The notes beneath the pieces were generated by a model. The model did not search any database and was not told where the DNA came from. It saw nothing but the letters and a program-made list of their open reading frames with translations. The translations under genes were made by a program, and so were the position numbers. 32,705 bases of DNA from Candidatus Gastranaerophilales bacterium (GTDB lineage Bacteria; Cyanobacteriota; Vampirovibrionia; Gastranaerophilales; Gastranaerophilaceae), in the NCBI GenBank assembly GCA_947628355.1, contig CANQZO010000001.1, positions 1 to 32,705 of the forward strand. Direction: 5' to 3'. Of the stretch, positions 1 to 7,649 are shown in pieces. Positions within the stretch are counted from its first letter, which is position 1; each line of letters begins with the position of its first letter.

Positions 1-141
1 TTTTATGTTGCTCCGGATAAAACCGAAAAAAGATTTTTCCTGACTGCCGCTACTGCTGCCGATGAAGAAAAAATCCTAAGAACTTTATCTAAAGGAAATA
101 CGCTTTATGTTTCTAAATTTAACGGCGGAAAAAGATTTTAA
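1..141 (+). CDS. 3' end of an unidentified protein (5' truncated)
   Basis: An open frame runs from the first base to a TAA at 139-141 and encodes 46 visible C-terminal residues, ending in a basic K-F-N-G-G-K-R-F. It is rich in Ala, Thr, Lys and Glu and has no membrane segment. The GC content is higher than in much of the array downstream, as expected for a coding region. I do not recognise the family. Its last 4 bases overlap the end of the convergent ligase gene (TTAA shared by both stops). It may belong to the conserved flank to the left of the radical SAM array. Confidence 0.6.
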   Translation, partial: FYVAPDKTEKRFFLTAATAADEEKILRTLSKGNTLYVSKFNGGKRF

Positions 142-806
142 AATAACTCTTTAAATCCTTTCTTAACAGCTTCTGCAGCTTCTTTTATTGTTATATTTTC
201 GTTAATTTCGTTTATGCATGTTAAAGTTTCGGTATTTACTTTTTCGTTAAATATTTTTTCCAGTAATTCTTTATTATAAGAAAATAATACGGAGCCGTGC
301 TGAAGTATGCAGCCTTGTGTTCTGTATTGGGCTGAGCCTATAAGTTTTTTGCCGTTATAATTCAAGTCAGCACCTGTTGATAATGACATACAGTAATCAA
401 AAGATGTTTTAACTTTACTTCCTCCGCCAATAGTTAAGTCTATTTTTAAATTTTTAAATCCCTCTATTAAGGCATTTGATATTTCTTTATATGAATTTAT
501 TATGCTTTCTCCGTTTTGGAGTATAGAGGCGGGACATATAAAAGCGTAGGTCAATTCATCATCATGAAGCAGTCCTCTGCCTCCCGTAGGACGTTTTACT
601 ATATCTATTCCGTTTTGCAGGCAGTATTGTTTGTTTATATGTTCTTCACTTTGGTTTCTGCCTAGGGATACGCATTTTGGTTTCCAGCCGTATAATCGCA
701 ATATCGCTGACTTTTCCTGCCCGTTTATTGCTTCTTCCAGCAATTTACGGTCAATCTCCATATTCTCTGCACCTTGATATTTTTTATATTCTATTATTTT
801 AATCAT
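138..806 (-). CDS. Lipoate-protein ligase / octanoyltransferase family protein
   Basis: 222 aa, the BPL/LplA/LipB fold. It carries the signature R-P-T-G-G-R-G-L-L-H-D-D-E-L-T-Y at about residues 72-87 and G-K-K-L-I-G-S-A-Q near 152-160 with the conserved Lys154, then Q-H-G-S at 169-172. An N-terminal G-A-E-N-M-E-I-D matches the usual family start. Members attach lipoate or octanoate to E2 and H proteins in the cytosol. A cysteine (Cys139) sits where LipM-type octanoyltransferases carry their acyl-thioester Cys, so octanoyl transfer from ACP is as likely as ATP-dependent lipoate ligation. At 222 aa it is shorter than LipM (about 280) and LplA (about 340), so it lacks the accessory C-terminal domain. 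It is probably the housekeeping flank of the array rather than part of it. Confidence 0.88.
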   Translation of the reverse strand: MIKIIEYKKYQGAENMEIDRKLLEEAINGQEKSAILRLYGWKPKCVSLGRNQSEEHINKQYCLQNGIDIVKRPTGGRGLLHDDELTYAFICPASILQNGESIINSYKEISNALIEGFKNLKIDLTIGGGSKVKTSFDYCMSLSTGADLNYNGKKLIGSAQYRTQGCILQHGSVLFSYNKELLEKIFNEKVNTETLTCINEINENITIKEAAEAVKKGFKELF

Positions 807-812
807 ATTTAT

Positions 813-818
813 ATTTTA
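813..818 (-). promoter_or_regulatory. -10-like TAAAAT, leaderless start of ligase gene
   Basis: On the minus strand TAAAAT lies exactly 6 nt before the ATG at 806, and there is no purine-rich Shine-Dalgarno sequence. Transcription would start at or next to the ATG. This spacing recurs across the window. Confidence 0.5.
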
Positions 819-867
819 TAATATAAAATTTATAAGACATAACAGTTTTGCAATCGAAAATAAAAGA

Positions 868-876
868 TGTTAACAT
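868..876 (+). promoter_or_regulatory. Extended -10 (TGT-TAACAT) upstream of 886
   Basis: TGn followed by TAACAT ends 9 nt before the ATG at 886, with a weak AGGT in between. This predicts a transcript with only a few untranslated bases. Confidence 0.45.
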
Positions 877-885
877 TTAGGTATT

Positions 886-1962
886 ATGTATAAAAGTTGC
901 CATTTAATACAACATGGGTTATGTTTTTTTAACGACAATCTGGCGGCGTGCTGTTTTTCGCCCGTTGACCAGATAGACGGACAGCTTCCGCCATTAATTT
1001 ACGAAAAATATTGGGGTGAAATTATACCTGTTGACGAACTTTTTAAACGTATGGATAAATATGCCGATGTGTTTAAAAACGGCGGCTGCCCGAGCGAATG
1101 CAAAAACTGTTATAAAATTGAAGAAAAAGAATGGGGTAATGAACGCTATATCGACCAAATTACAATTACTCATTTTTCTATGTGCAATGCCGATTGTATT
1201 TATTGCACAAATAACCACGAATTATGGGAAAGAACTCCAAATACTTACAGTATTGTTCCCGTTTTAAAATATTTTAAAGAGCAGGGAATTATAAAACATG
1301 GATGTGAACTGCATATCGGCGGCGGTGAGTTTACAATTTACCGTGAATGTGATGAGCTGTTAGAACTTTTTGCAATAAATAACTATGCAAGAGTTTTTGT
1401 TCCGACTAATGCCATTAAATATTCTCATAATCTTTTTAGGGCTATGGATGAAGCAACAACATACATTATTGTTTCACTTGATTGCGGAAGCAGAAAAACT
1501 TACAAAAAAATCAAACGTGTAGACGCCTTTGACCGAGTAATTGACAGCTTAAAAAAATATGCGGCAACGGAAAAATCCCGCGAAGCTATAAGGCTTAAAT
1601 ATATTATTGTTCCAACTTATAATGATAATATCCGCGAATTTAAAAAATTTCTTAAAATCGCAAAAAAACTCGGAATTAGAAATCTTATCATTGACATAGA
1701 CGCAAGATATTCGCGTATAAATAATTATAAAATTGATGATTATTTTGTTAACTTAGCAAAAAAGATGAATGATATTGCCCTTAAACAAAATTTTATAACG
1801 GAATTTTATTCGTTCTTCTTCCAAAATACCAATAATAAAGAGTTTAAAAAGGACAATTTTATAACCAGATTTATAAAATCAATAAAGTTTAAGTATTTTG
1901 ATAAAGAATTAAAAGAATTATACATTCATCACCGCTACGGCGCAAAAAGATTTAAAGATTAA
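886..1962 (+). CDS. Radical SAM protein, subgroup C, with N-terminal auxiliary-cluster cysteines
   Basis: 358 aa. The SAM [4Fe-4S] motif is C100-x3-C104-x2-C107 (C-N-A-D-C-I-Y-C), and the GGE-type motif is G-G-G-E-F-T at 145-150. N-terminal cysteines 5, 13, 22-23, 68, 72 and 75 could hold a second cluster, in the manner of twitch domains placed N-terminally. The array hallmark S-L-D-C-G starts at 197 and is followed by I-K-R-V-D-A-F-D-R-V and K-Y-I-I-V-P-x-Y-N-D-N. It should cleave SAM reductively in the cytosol; the substrate is unknown. A basic tail of roughly 40 residues (from about 315) is longer than in most paralogs. It is the first gene of the array, convergent with 1959 and sharing stop bases TTAA. 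Confidence 0.93.
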   Translation: MYKSCHLIQHGLCFFNDNLAACCFSPVDQIDGQLPPLIYEKYWGEIIPVDELFKRMDKYADVFKNGGCPSECKNCYKIEEKEWGNERYIDQITITHFSMCNADCIYCTNNHELWERTPNTYSIVPVLKYFKEQGIIKHGCELHIGGGEFTIYRECDELLELFAINNYARVFVPTNAIKYSHNLFRAMDEATTYIIVSLDCGSRKTYKKIKRVDAFDRVIDSLKKYAATEKSREAIRLKYIIVPTYNDNIREFKKFLKIAKKLGIRNLIIDIDARYSRINNYKIDDYFVNLAKKMNDIALKQNFITEFYSFFFQNTNNKEFKKDNFITRFIKSIKFKYFDKELKELYIHHRYGAKRFKD

Positions 1963-2939
1963 TTCAGATTATCATTTAGCCAATTTTTTATGTGAGAATT
2001 AATATTCCCCGAAAAATAAACATTTTTATCCTTTAAAGAGTTAAAGTATTGCAAAACGTCTTTTAAATTTTGTGATATGGGTTTATTAAAATTCTCATTC
2101 ATCCAATAAAATTCAACATTTATTTCAATGGATTTGCAGCCGATTTTAAGCGCTCTTTTTATAAATTCTTTTGCTTCTTTTATATTATCGTTTATTCCGG
2201 GGATTATGATATATTTAATCGTAACTTGAGCATTCGGGTTCTTTTTTTCCGCTTTTATATATTTTTTTAAATTATTCCAGACATTATCAAACCCTTTTAC
2301 GCGTTTAATTGTTTCGTAAGTCTTTTTATAACCCGCGTCAACACTGACTTTTAGTTTTGTTTCACCTTTTTCCAATGCTTTTGTTATTGCATCCGAATAA
2401 GTAATACCCGCAGATAAAAATTCTATTGAACCTTTTATTGAAAAAACAAAATCAATCAGCCATTGAAGTTCCTCTTTCGGATATTCGGCACATTCGCCTC
2501 CTCCGATTATAAAGTGACAGTGCGGTTTAAACATGTTTCTGTCTCTAAGTGAGCTTAAAACAGGTTTTACATCCCATACTTCGCGGGAATTTAATTCTTT
2601 TTTTATTTCACTTTTTCCGCCGCCGGAGATTATACAATATATACAATCACAGCTGCATTTTGTTCTGTTTGATACCGATACATCAATAAATCCCGCTGTT
2701 TCATCCCAATTACGTTCTTCTAATGTCGGGCAGTCTTTGCAGACTTCAGGGTAATCTCCCCTTTTACACTTTTCAATGTATTCTTCTCTGTCTTTTAAAT
2801 ATTTATCAATGTCTACAGGCTCGCCGTGGTAATTTTCCATAAAGGTCAGTTTTTTATCAAAGGACTGACAGCAATATGTTAAGTCCTCAGAATTTATTAC
2901 CAAATGATATAGCGCCCACTCGCAACATTTAAAAATCAT
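1959..2939 (-). CDS. Radical SAM protein, subgroup A (C-S-C-D-C-I-Y-C)
   Basis: 326 aa. The cluster motif is C95-x3-C99-x2-C102 with an extra Cys97 inside the loop. The GGE motif is G-G-E-C (147-150) followed by A-E-Y-P, a signature shared with 29572 and 31747 and used here to define subgroup A. N-terminal C5-C6, C23-C24 and C67/C70 fit an auxiliary cluster. The hallmark S-V-D-A-G and I-K-R-V-K-G-F-D are present. The ATG at 2939 has an upstream AAGGA in a 21-nt leader, so this gene is Shine-Dalgarno led. It diverges from 3011. Substrate unknown. Confidence 0.93.
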   Translation of the reverse strand: MIFKCCEWALYHLVINSEDLTYCCQSFDKKLTFMENYHGEPVDIDKYLKDREEYIEKCKRGDYPEVCKDCPTLEERNWDETAGFIDVSVSNRTKCSCDCIYCIISGGGKSEIKKELNSREVWDVKPVLSSLRDRNMFKPHCHFIIGGGECAEYPKEELQWLIDFVFSIKGSIEFLSAGITYSDAITKALEKGETKLKVSVDAGYKKTYETIKRVKGFDNVWNNLKKYIKAEKKNPNAQVTIKYIIIPGINDNIKEAKEFIKRALKIGCKSIEINVEFYWMNENFNKPISQNLKDVLQYFNSLKDKNVYFSGNINSHIKNWLNDNLN

Positions 2940-2960
2940 TGTTTATCCTTTTCAAAAAAA

Positions 2961-2969
2961 ATTCTAACA
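2961..2969 (-). promoter_or_regulatory. Extended -10 (TGT-TAGAAT) for the gene starting at 2939
   Basis: On the minus strand TGT-TAGAAT precedes a 21-nt leader that contains AAGGA. It sits back to back with the -10-like element of the divergent gene at 3011. Confidence 0.45.
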
Positions 2970-2998
2970 TACTATTTGTAATTAATAAAGAAACATCG

Positions 2999-3004
2999 TA
3001 TTAT
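2999..3004 (+). promoter_or_regulatory. -10-like TATTAT, 6 nt before ATG at 3011
   Basis: TATTAT is followed by exactly 6 nt and then ATG, with no Shine-Dalgarno sequence. This supports a leaderless start at 3011 rather than the upstream TTG at 2939. Confidence 0.5.
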
Positions 3005-3010
3005 TGTTAT

Positions 3011-4027
3011 ATGAGAATATGCAATAATCTAAATACTTCAATTTGCTTTAATTACAAGGAAATAGGTATAACTTGGTGTACTTTAACCAATGCTAATAAC
3101 GGTTTAGGGTGGCCAAAAATTCCGGATGAAATCTTTGACGGTGAAAAAATTGATTGGAATAAATTTTTTGATTTTAGGGCAAAAGAAATTGAGTCGATAA
3201 AAAATTCTACTGCACGTAAGGAATGTGAAAACTGTCAGCAAATTGAAGATAAGGATTTTGTTGATGACAGAAAAATTCGTTATATTCTGCTTTCGCCTTG
3301 GCAGGTTTGTAATTCCGACTGCATATACTGTCTCGGGCATGCTCAGCCGAGAGATAAAAAATCTTCAGGCTATGATGAATTTTATAAAGAATATGTTGAA
3401 CCTTATGATATGCTTGAAATCATTAAGGATATGATTAAAAATAATGTTCTTGCTTCCGATTGCGAGATAGATTTTGCGGGCGGGGAACCGACGTTGTATC
3501 CTAAATTTGATGATATTATTAATTTTTTAGTCGATAACAATTATAAAAACATTATTATTCATACTAATAATATCCAATACTCAAAAGCAATTGAACGGGG
3601 TATTAAAGAAAATGCCATAAGTCTTATGATTTCTATAGATGCCGGTACTAAAAAATGCCATGAACAAGTCAAACGGGTTAAATCTTTTGATAAGGTTTGG
3701 CATAATTTTAAAAAATATTCAAAAGCTAAAAAGAAAGATTATTCAAAAAGGCTGTGTACAAAGTATGTAATAGTTCCTAACGTAAATGATACTAAAAAGG
3801 AACTGGAAGAATTTATTAAACAATCCCGCAAAAACGGAGCTGCTCAGGTCGCTTTAAATGTATATAACCAGCTTTTAAATGAAATGAATTACGAAGATAA
3901 TCTGCTTCGTCACCTTGTTGAATTAGCTGATTTTTGGGCTCAAAAAGCCAAAGAAAATAAACTTTCTTATATGTTTTTCCCGAATATTGAATTTGTTTAT
4001 AAAAAATTAAATTTAGATTTGCCCTAA
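3011..4027 (+). CDS. Radical SAM protein, subgroup C
   Basis: 338 aa from the ATG at 3011. A longer frame opens at a TTG at 2939, but the shorter start aligns the N-terminal pattern (M-R-I-C...C12...C23) with the paralogs and is preceded by a promoter-like hexamer. The SAM cluster motif is C100-N-S-D-C104-I-Y-C107 and G-G-E-P-T starts at 157. C72 and C75 form the C-x-x-C of the putative auxiliary cluster. The loop after the SAM cluster (about 108-130) is longer than usual. The hallmark reads S-I-D-A-G-T-K-K-C, with Cys where paralogs have Thr. It is convergent with 4024, sharing the bases CTAA at the stops. It probably acts in the cytosol on an unknown substrate. Confidence 0.92.
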   Translation: MRICNNLNTSICFNYKEIGITWCTLTNANNGLGWPKIPDEIFDGEKIDWNKFFDFRAKEIESIKNSTARKECENCQQIEDKDFVDDRKIRYILLSPWQVCNSDCIYCLGHAQPRDKKSSGYDEFYKEYVEPYDMLEIIKDMIKNNVLASDCEIDFAGGEPTLYPKFDDIINFLVDNNYKNIIIHTNNIQYSKAIERGIKENAISLMISIDAGTKKCHEQVKRVKSFDKVWHNFKKYSKAKKKDYSKRLCTKYVIVPNVNDTKKELEEFIKQSRKNGAAQVALNVYNQLLNEMNYEDNLLRHLVELADFWAQKAKENKLSYMFFPNIEFVYKKLNLDLP

Positions 4028-5016
4028 TTAATTAATTTTAAAGCATATTTATTAATTATATATTCTGTTTTATCCCATGTTAACAATTTTATTCCCTTTT
4101 CTTCACATAATTTTTTCATGTGAAGGTACAAACTGCCGTAATGAGCAGGCAATGGTGTTTCATCTAAATTTGTAAACATGACATATTTATTATCAATCAT
4201 AAATTCAATATTGCTTATTCCGATATCAGACATTAAATTTACAAATTTTGTTATTTCTTCAAGATTATCATTTATATGTTCTATAACAATATATTTAACA
4301 ATTATTCTTTTTGAAAATTTACTTTTTGCATATTTTCTTAAATTTTCAACAGAGTCTTTAAATTTATCTACTCTTTTCAGTTTGTAATAAACTTCTGGCT
4401 CGGCGCAGTCAAGTGAGGTTGTGTATGTCGTCAAGTCCTTATCCAATAGCTCTTTTACTATCGGCTGATAAATTATATTATTTGAAAGTATGTAAAATTC
4501 TTTGAGCCCGTTTTTTAAAAATTCTTTTACCATAGGCTTAAATTCTTTTAAAACGGATATATCTCCGCCCTGTATACTGACAAATAAATTATCCCTATCA
4601 AGTAAATCATGTTTATATAACTCTTTTATCAAAGGAACAATATCATAATAATCACTTTTTCTTACTTTAGTTTCTATTTTTCCTTTTGAATGAAACATTC
4701 TTGCGCAATATATACATCCGCAATTGCAGTGAGTCCAGTGGCTTATATTGATTGTTTTAAATTTTGGCAGAATAATATCCGTACTTTTGCGCTCACGCAG
4801 GAAATAACAGCTGCGGCAGGGTGATTTTTCAATATCATCTTCATTTAAAAGTTTAAAAGCATTTGTTTTTACTGCCCGAAAAGCGTCCCAATCTATTTTT
4901 TCTCCGCGGTAATTTTCATAATATATCGGACCTATCTGTCCTGTGCAGCAAGACATTATTCTGTCGTGGAAACAAGATAATACATTATTTAATTCATCAC
5001 AAAAATATTGTTTCAT
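4024..5016 (-). CDS. Radical SAM protein, subgroup B (Q-G-G-D)
   Basis: 330 aa. The SAM cluster motif is C97-x3-C101-x2-C104 with an extra Cys99 (C-N-C-G-C-I-Y-C). In place of GGE it has Q-G-G-D at 149-152. In radical SAM enzymes the GGE segment contacts the amino group of SAM, so Asp may keep the interaction or shift it. N-terminal C6, C15, C23-C24 and C67/C70 are present, and the hallmark is S-L-D-C-A. It lies 11 nt downstream of 5028 on the same strand, with AGGAA before its ATG, so the two form a small operon. The subgroup B signature T-G-Q-I-G-P-I after the CC pair recurs in 22313 and 23328. Confidence 0.92.
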   Translation of the reverse strand: MKQYFCDELNNVLSCFHDRIMSCCTGQIGPIYYENYRGEKIDWDAFRAVKTNAFKLLNEDDIEKSPCRSCYFLRERKSTDIILPKFKTINISHWTHCNCGCIYCARMFHSKGKIETKVRKSDYYDIVPLIKELYKHDLLDRDNLFVSIQGGDISVLKEFKPMVKEFLKNGLKEFYILSNNIIYQPIVKELLDKDLTTYTTSLDCAEPEVYYKLKRVDKFKDSVENLRKYAKSKFSKRIIVKYIVIEHINDNLEEITKFVNLMSDIGISNIEFMIDNKYVMFTNLDETPLPAHYGSLYLHMKKLCEEKGIKLLTWDKTEYIINKYALKLIN

Positions 5017-5027
5017 TAAATTCCTGC

Positions 5028-6038
5028 CTATAAATTAAGTACCAGCGCTCTGTCATAAAACTCAAACGCAATTTTTTCCTGCTCGCAGCGGTTTCTTATA
5101 TACCTTAATAAATCTTTTACATATTCCGGCACTTCGCCATTTTGACGAACAAACCATTTTTCCTCTATATCCGCTATTAAATATTTGACTCCCAATTTAT
5201 TTATACAAAGCTCAAGCCATTTATCTATTTCTTCTTTTGTATCGTTTACGTTAGGAATTATTATATATTTTACCCCTAAAGAAGTCGGATGGTATTTTGC
5301 TGCCGATTTTGCATAAGCCTTGATGTTTTTGCAGACATCATTAAACTTATCAACCTTTTTTACTTTTTTAAATACTTTCCGTGTCCCTGCGTCAAGTGAT
5401 ATAACTATATGAATATCAACATCTTTCTCCTCAAGCACTTTTGCAGACATTTTACTGTATTTTATACCGTTTGTATAAAGTGCATAGTGCTTATTTCCGT
5501 ATTTCGCAAAAAGTTTTATTATATCATCAAACTTTTTCAATATTACAGGCTCGCCCATTGCAAAGGAAATGTGAGCTCCCGGAGCCTTTTCCAGATTATA
5601 TATTTTATTATTCAGCATTTCTTTAAATAACGGGAATATATCATATGGCTTGTATGTTCTGTGCTCCAGTATCTCTTGATAAGAAAAACAATATATACAG
5701 TTGGCATTACATTCGTTGGAATGCCCAATCCATATCATATCAATGTAATTATCAAGGTCTGATAAAAATTGTTCTTCTGAATTTTCATCAAATTCCTCAA
5801 TCCAATGACAGCCTTGGCAAAATGGCGGAATTTCACCGTTTCTCATATTTTTTACTAGAGTATTTTTTATTTCAAATACTTTGTTCCAATCCGCTTTATC
5901 TTTCGGCCCGGCATATGGGATTATATAATTATTGTTTCTTTCTTTTGGTGAATGTATTGAAAGATGACAATGCCTGAAACAATCATAATGTATATACAGC
6001 CCATGGGCTAAATATCTGCACCTGTACATCTTTCCCAT
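5028..6038 (-). CDS. Radical SAM protein, subgroup C with M-G-E-P motif
   Basis: 336 aa from the ATG at 6038. The open frame extends upstream to 6092, but AGAGGA sits 5 nt before 6038 and the paralog alignment (M-G-K-M-Y-R-C) supports the shorter start. The SAM cluster motif is C110-N-A-N-C114-I-Y-C117. The usual GGEP is M-G-E-P at 161-164, so one glycine has become methionine. Auxiliary cysteines are C7, C20, C24 and C74/C77. The hallmark reads S-L-D-A-G-T-R-K-V with I-V before it. It is the first gene of a two-gene unit with 4024 and diverges from the membrane protein at 6096. Substrate unknown. Confidence 0.92.
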   Translation of the reverse strand: MGKMYRCRYLAHGLYIHYDCFRHCHLSIHSPKERNNNYIIPYAGPKDKADWNKVFEIKNTLVKNMRNGEIPPFCQGCHWIEEFDENSEEQFLSDLDNYIDMIWIGHSNECNANCIYCFSYQEILEHRTYKPYDIFPLFKEMLNNKIYNLEKAPGAHISFAMGEPVILKKFDDIIKLFAKYGNKHYALYTNGIKYSKMSAKVLEEKDVDIHIVISLDAGTRKVFKKVKKVDKFNDVCKNIKAYAKSAAKYHPTSLGVKYIIIPNVNDTKEEIDKWLELCINKLGVKYLIADIEEKWFVRQNGEVPEYVKDLLRYIRNRCEQEKIAFEFYDRALVLNL

Positions 6039-6057
6039 AATTATCCTCTTTTTTAGA

Positions 6058-6066
6058 ATTATATCA
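6058..6066 (-). promoter_or_regulatory. Extended -10 (TGA-TATAAT) for 5028-6038
   Basis: A consensus extended -10 on the minus strand is followed by a 19-nt leader carrying AGAGGA. It shares a 57-bp divergent region with the promoter of 6096. Confidence 0.55.
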
Positions 6067-6079
6067 TAATTTATTTTTA

Positions 6080-6088
6080 TGTTATATT
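6080..6088 (+). promoter_or_regulatory. Extended -10 (TGT-TATATT) before the GTG at 6096
   Basis: TGT-TATATT ends 7 nt before GTG with no Shine-Dalgarno sequence. This predicts a leaderless GTG start. Confidence 0.45.
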
Positions 6089-6095
6089 TCATTTT

Positions 6096-7631
6096 GTGAG
6101 AAATATTTTACAAAATAGGTTATTTTTCAATTTTGTAAATATTGTTATATTATTGGCAATATTTGTTTTTCTTCTGACCAAATTAAAATATTCCGTTATT
6201 ATTAATGACGATATGATGGATATTATATCCCGAACATTTTTGTTTTCGCATGGTCGCTTTATATCTGAATTATTCGGCATTTTATTAATTAAATTAATTC
6301 CCGATATTCTTGGTATAAATTATCAGGATTTTGCAATTGTTCAAGGTATATTAAAATCTGCAGTTTTTTGCGGTTTGATTTATGTCATTTCCATCGCGCC
6401 TTTTAGATTTAGACAAAAAAATATCAGTATTTGTTGTTATTCTGTTTTGTCCTTTTTTACAATTTTTTCTTCATTGATACAAATGGATTTTGTATGGTGT
6501 TTTGATACTTATCAGTTTTTTTCCGGTTATGTGGGATATTTATTTGTATATATTATTTTTTGGTATAAAATTGCGGATAATTATTTAAAGAATAAATCAC
6601 TTTCAAAAAAAGATTTAATTGTAATCTGCCTGCTTGCTTTTATTACGGCTCAAATTAATGAACTGTTAAGTATTAGTTGTACGCTTTTATTAATCCTTTT
6701 GTTATTTGATTCGTATATATCAAAAATAAAAGATAAAAAATATATAATTTATCCGTTAGTCGTCATTTTATTAACTGATATATTTGTTTATTTTTGTCAA
6801 GGCTCAAAAGAATTATGGGAATCTTATCAACTTTCAAATTATAATTTAATCTCATATTCGGAAATAATAAATTTTATTATTTTATTTTTTAAAAAAATAA
6901 TATTATATAATGCTTTTTTAATTGTTCCGATTTTTTGTTTCTTAGTATTCTTATATAAGATAAAAGAAATTAAAATAATTAGATATTTTATATATTCCAA
7001 TACAGGTTTTTTATTCTTCATACTTGGAACATATTTCCTTCCAAAAACATGTATTTATACTCAGCTTTCGGATAAATGGTGGTTTTTACATCCCGGAATA
7101 ATGATCGGTTATAATATATTTCTGCTTGTGTCGGCTTTATTTTTATTGGGAGTTATAAATGCAAAAACAACAAATGTTATGACAAAAAATTTATTTACTA
7201 TTGCATTGTTTTTATGTTGTTTAATTCATTGTTTTATTAATTTTAATATTGACAGAATAATGTGCCTTCATACATATATGCATACAAAAAGAATGATGTA
7301 TATAAATGATAAACTTTCATTGTTTTATTTAAAAAGAGGAGAAACAATAATATTACCTGCAGGACAACCATTTTATATACTTCCCGATGTCAATCCTTAT
7401 GATTTAGCCATATCAAGAAAATTTCATTCCCAAACTTTTGATAAAAATCGTGCAAGATATTTGATTTATCTGGAAAAAAATTACAATGTTAATGTTGACA
7501 GCGGAGTGACGTTTAAAGATAATAAAACAGCGATGAAAGAATATCTGGGTAAGGGCGGCACTTTTACGAGAGATGAACTTAAAAAATTAAAATTTTCTAA
7601 TATTAAAATGTCCGAGAAAATTTCGCAATAA
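6096..7631 (+). CDS. Polytopic membrane protein, GT-C glycosyltransferase-like
   Basis: 511 aa from a GTG start, supported by the same N-terminal length as its paralog at 7650. About 11 hydrophobic segments fill residues 8-400, followed by a soluble C-terminal part of about 100 aa. The first loop after TM1 carries N-D-D (37-39) and then H-G-R-F (52-55), the position where GT-C enzymes hold catalytic or metal-binding acidic residues. A second conserved motif is I-N-E (187-189). GT-C enzymes transfer sugars from polyprenyl-phosphate donors on the outer face of the membrane. The family assignment is by architecture only. It is followed 18 nt later by the paralog 7650. An O-antigen ligase or polymerase type protein is an alternative. 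Confidence 0.72.
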   Translation: MRNILQNRLFFNFVNIVILLAIFVFLLTKLKYSVIINDDMMDIISRTFLFSHGRFISELFGILLIKLIPDILGINYQDFAIVQGILKSAVFCGLIYVISIAPFRFRQKNISICCYSVLSFFTIFSSLIQMDFVWCFDTYQFFSGYVGYLFVYIIFWYKIADNYLKNKSLSKKDLIVICLLAFITAQINELLSISCTLLLILLLFDSYISKIKDKKYIIYPLVVILLTDIFVYFCQGSKELWESYQLSNYNLISYSEIINFIILFFKKIILYNAFLIVPIFCFLVFLYKIKEIKIIRYFIYSNTGFLFFILGTYFLPKTCIYTQLSDKWWFLHPGIMIGYNIFLLVSALFLLGVINAKTTNVMTKNLFTIALFLCCLIHCFINFNIDRIMCLHTYMHTKRMMYINDKLSLFYLKRGETIILPAGQPFYILPDVNPYDLAISRKFHSQTFDKNRARYLIYLEKNYNVNVDSGVTFKDNKTAMKEYLGKGGTFTRDELKKLKFSNIKMSEKISQ

Positions 7632-7649
7632 AAATATAATGGAAGTAAT

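Noticed and set aside
2939..3010. TTG start at 2939 for the radical SAM gene at 3011
   Set aside because: It adds 24 residues absent from paralogs and would overlap the start codon of the divergent gene; a promoter-like hexamer lies between the TTG and the ATG.
5645..5977. A 110-residue open frame on the + strand
   Set aside because: It is antisense to the radical SAM gene 5028-6038, whose Cys motifs fall in this stretch, so it is a shadow frame.
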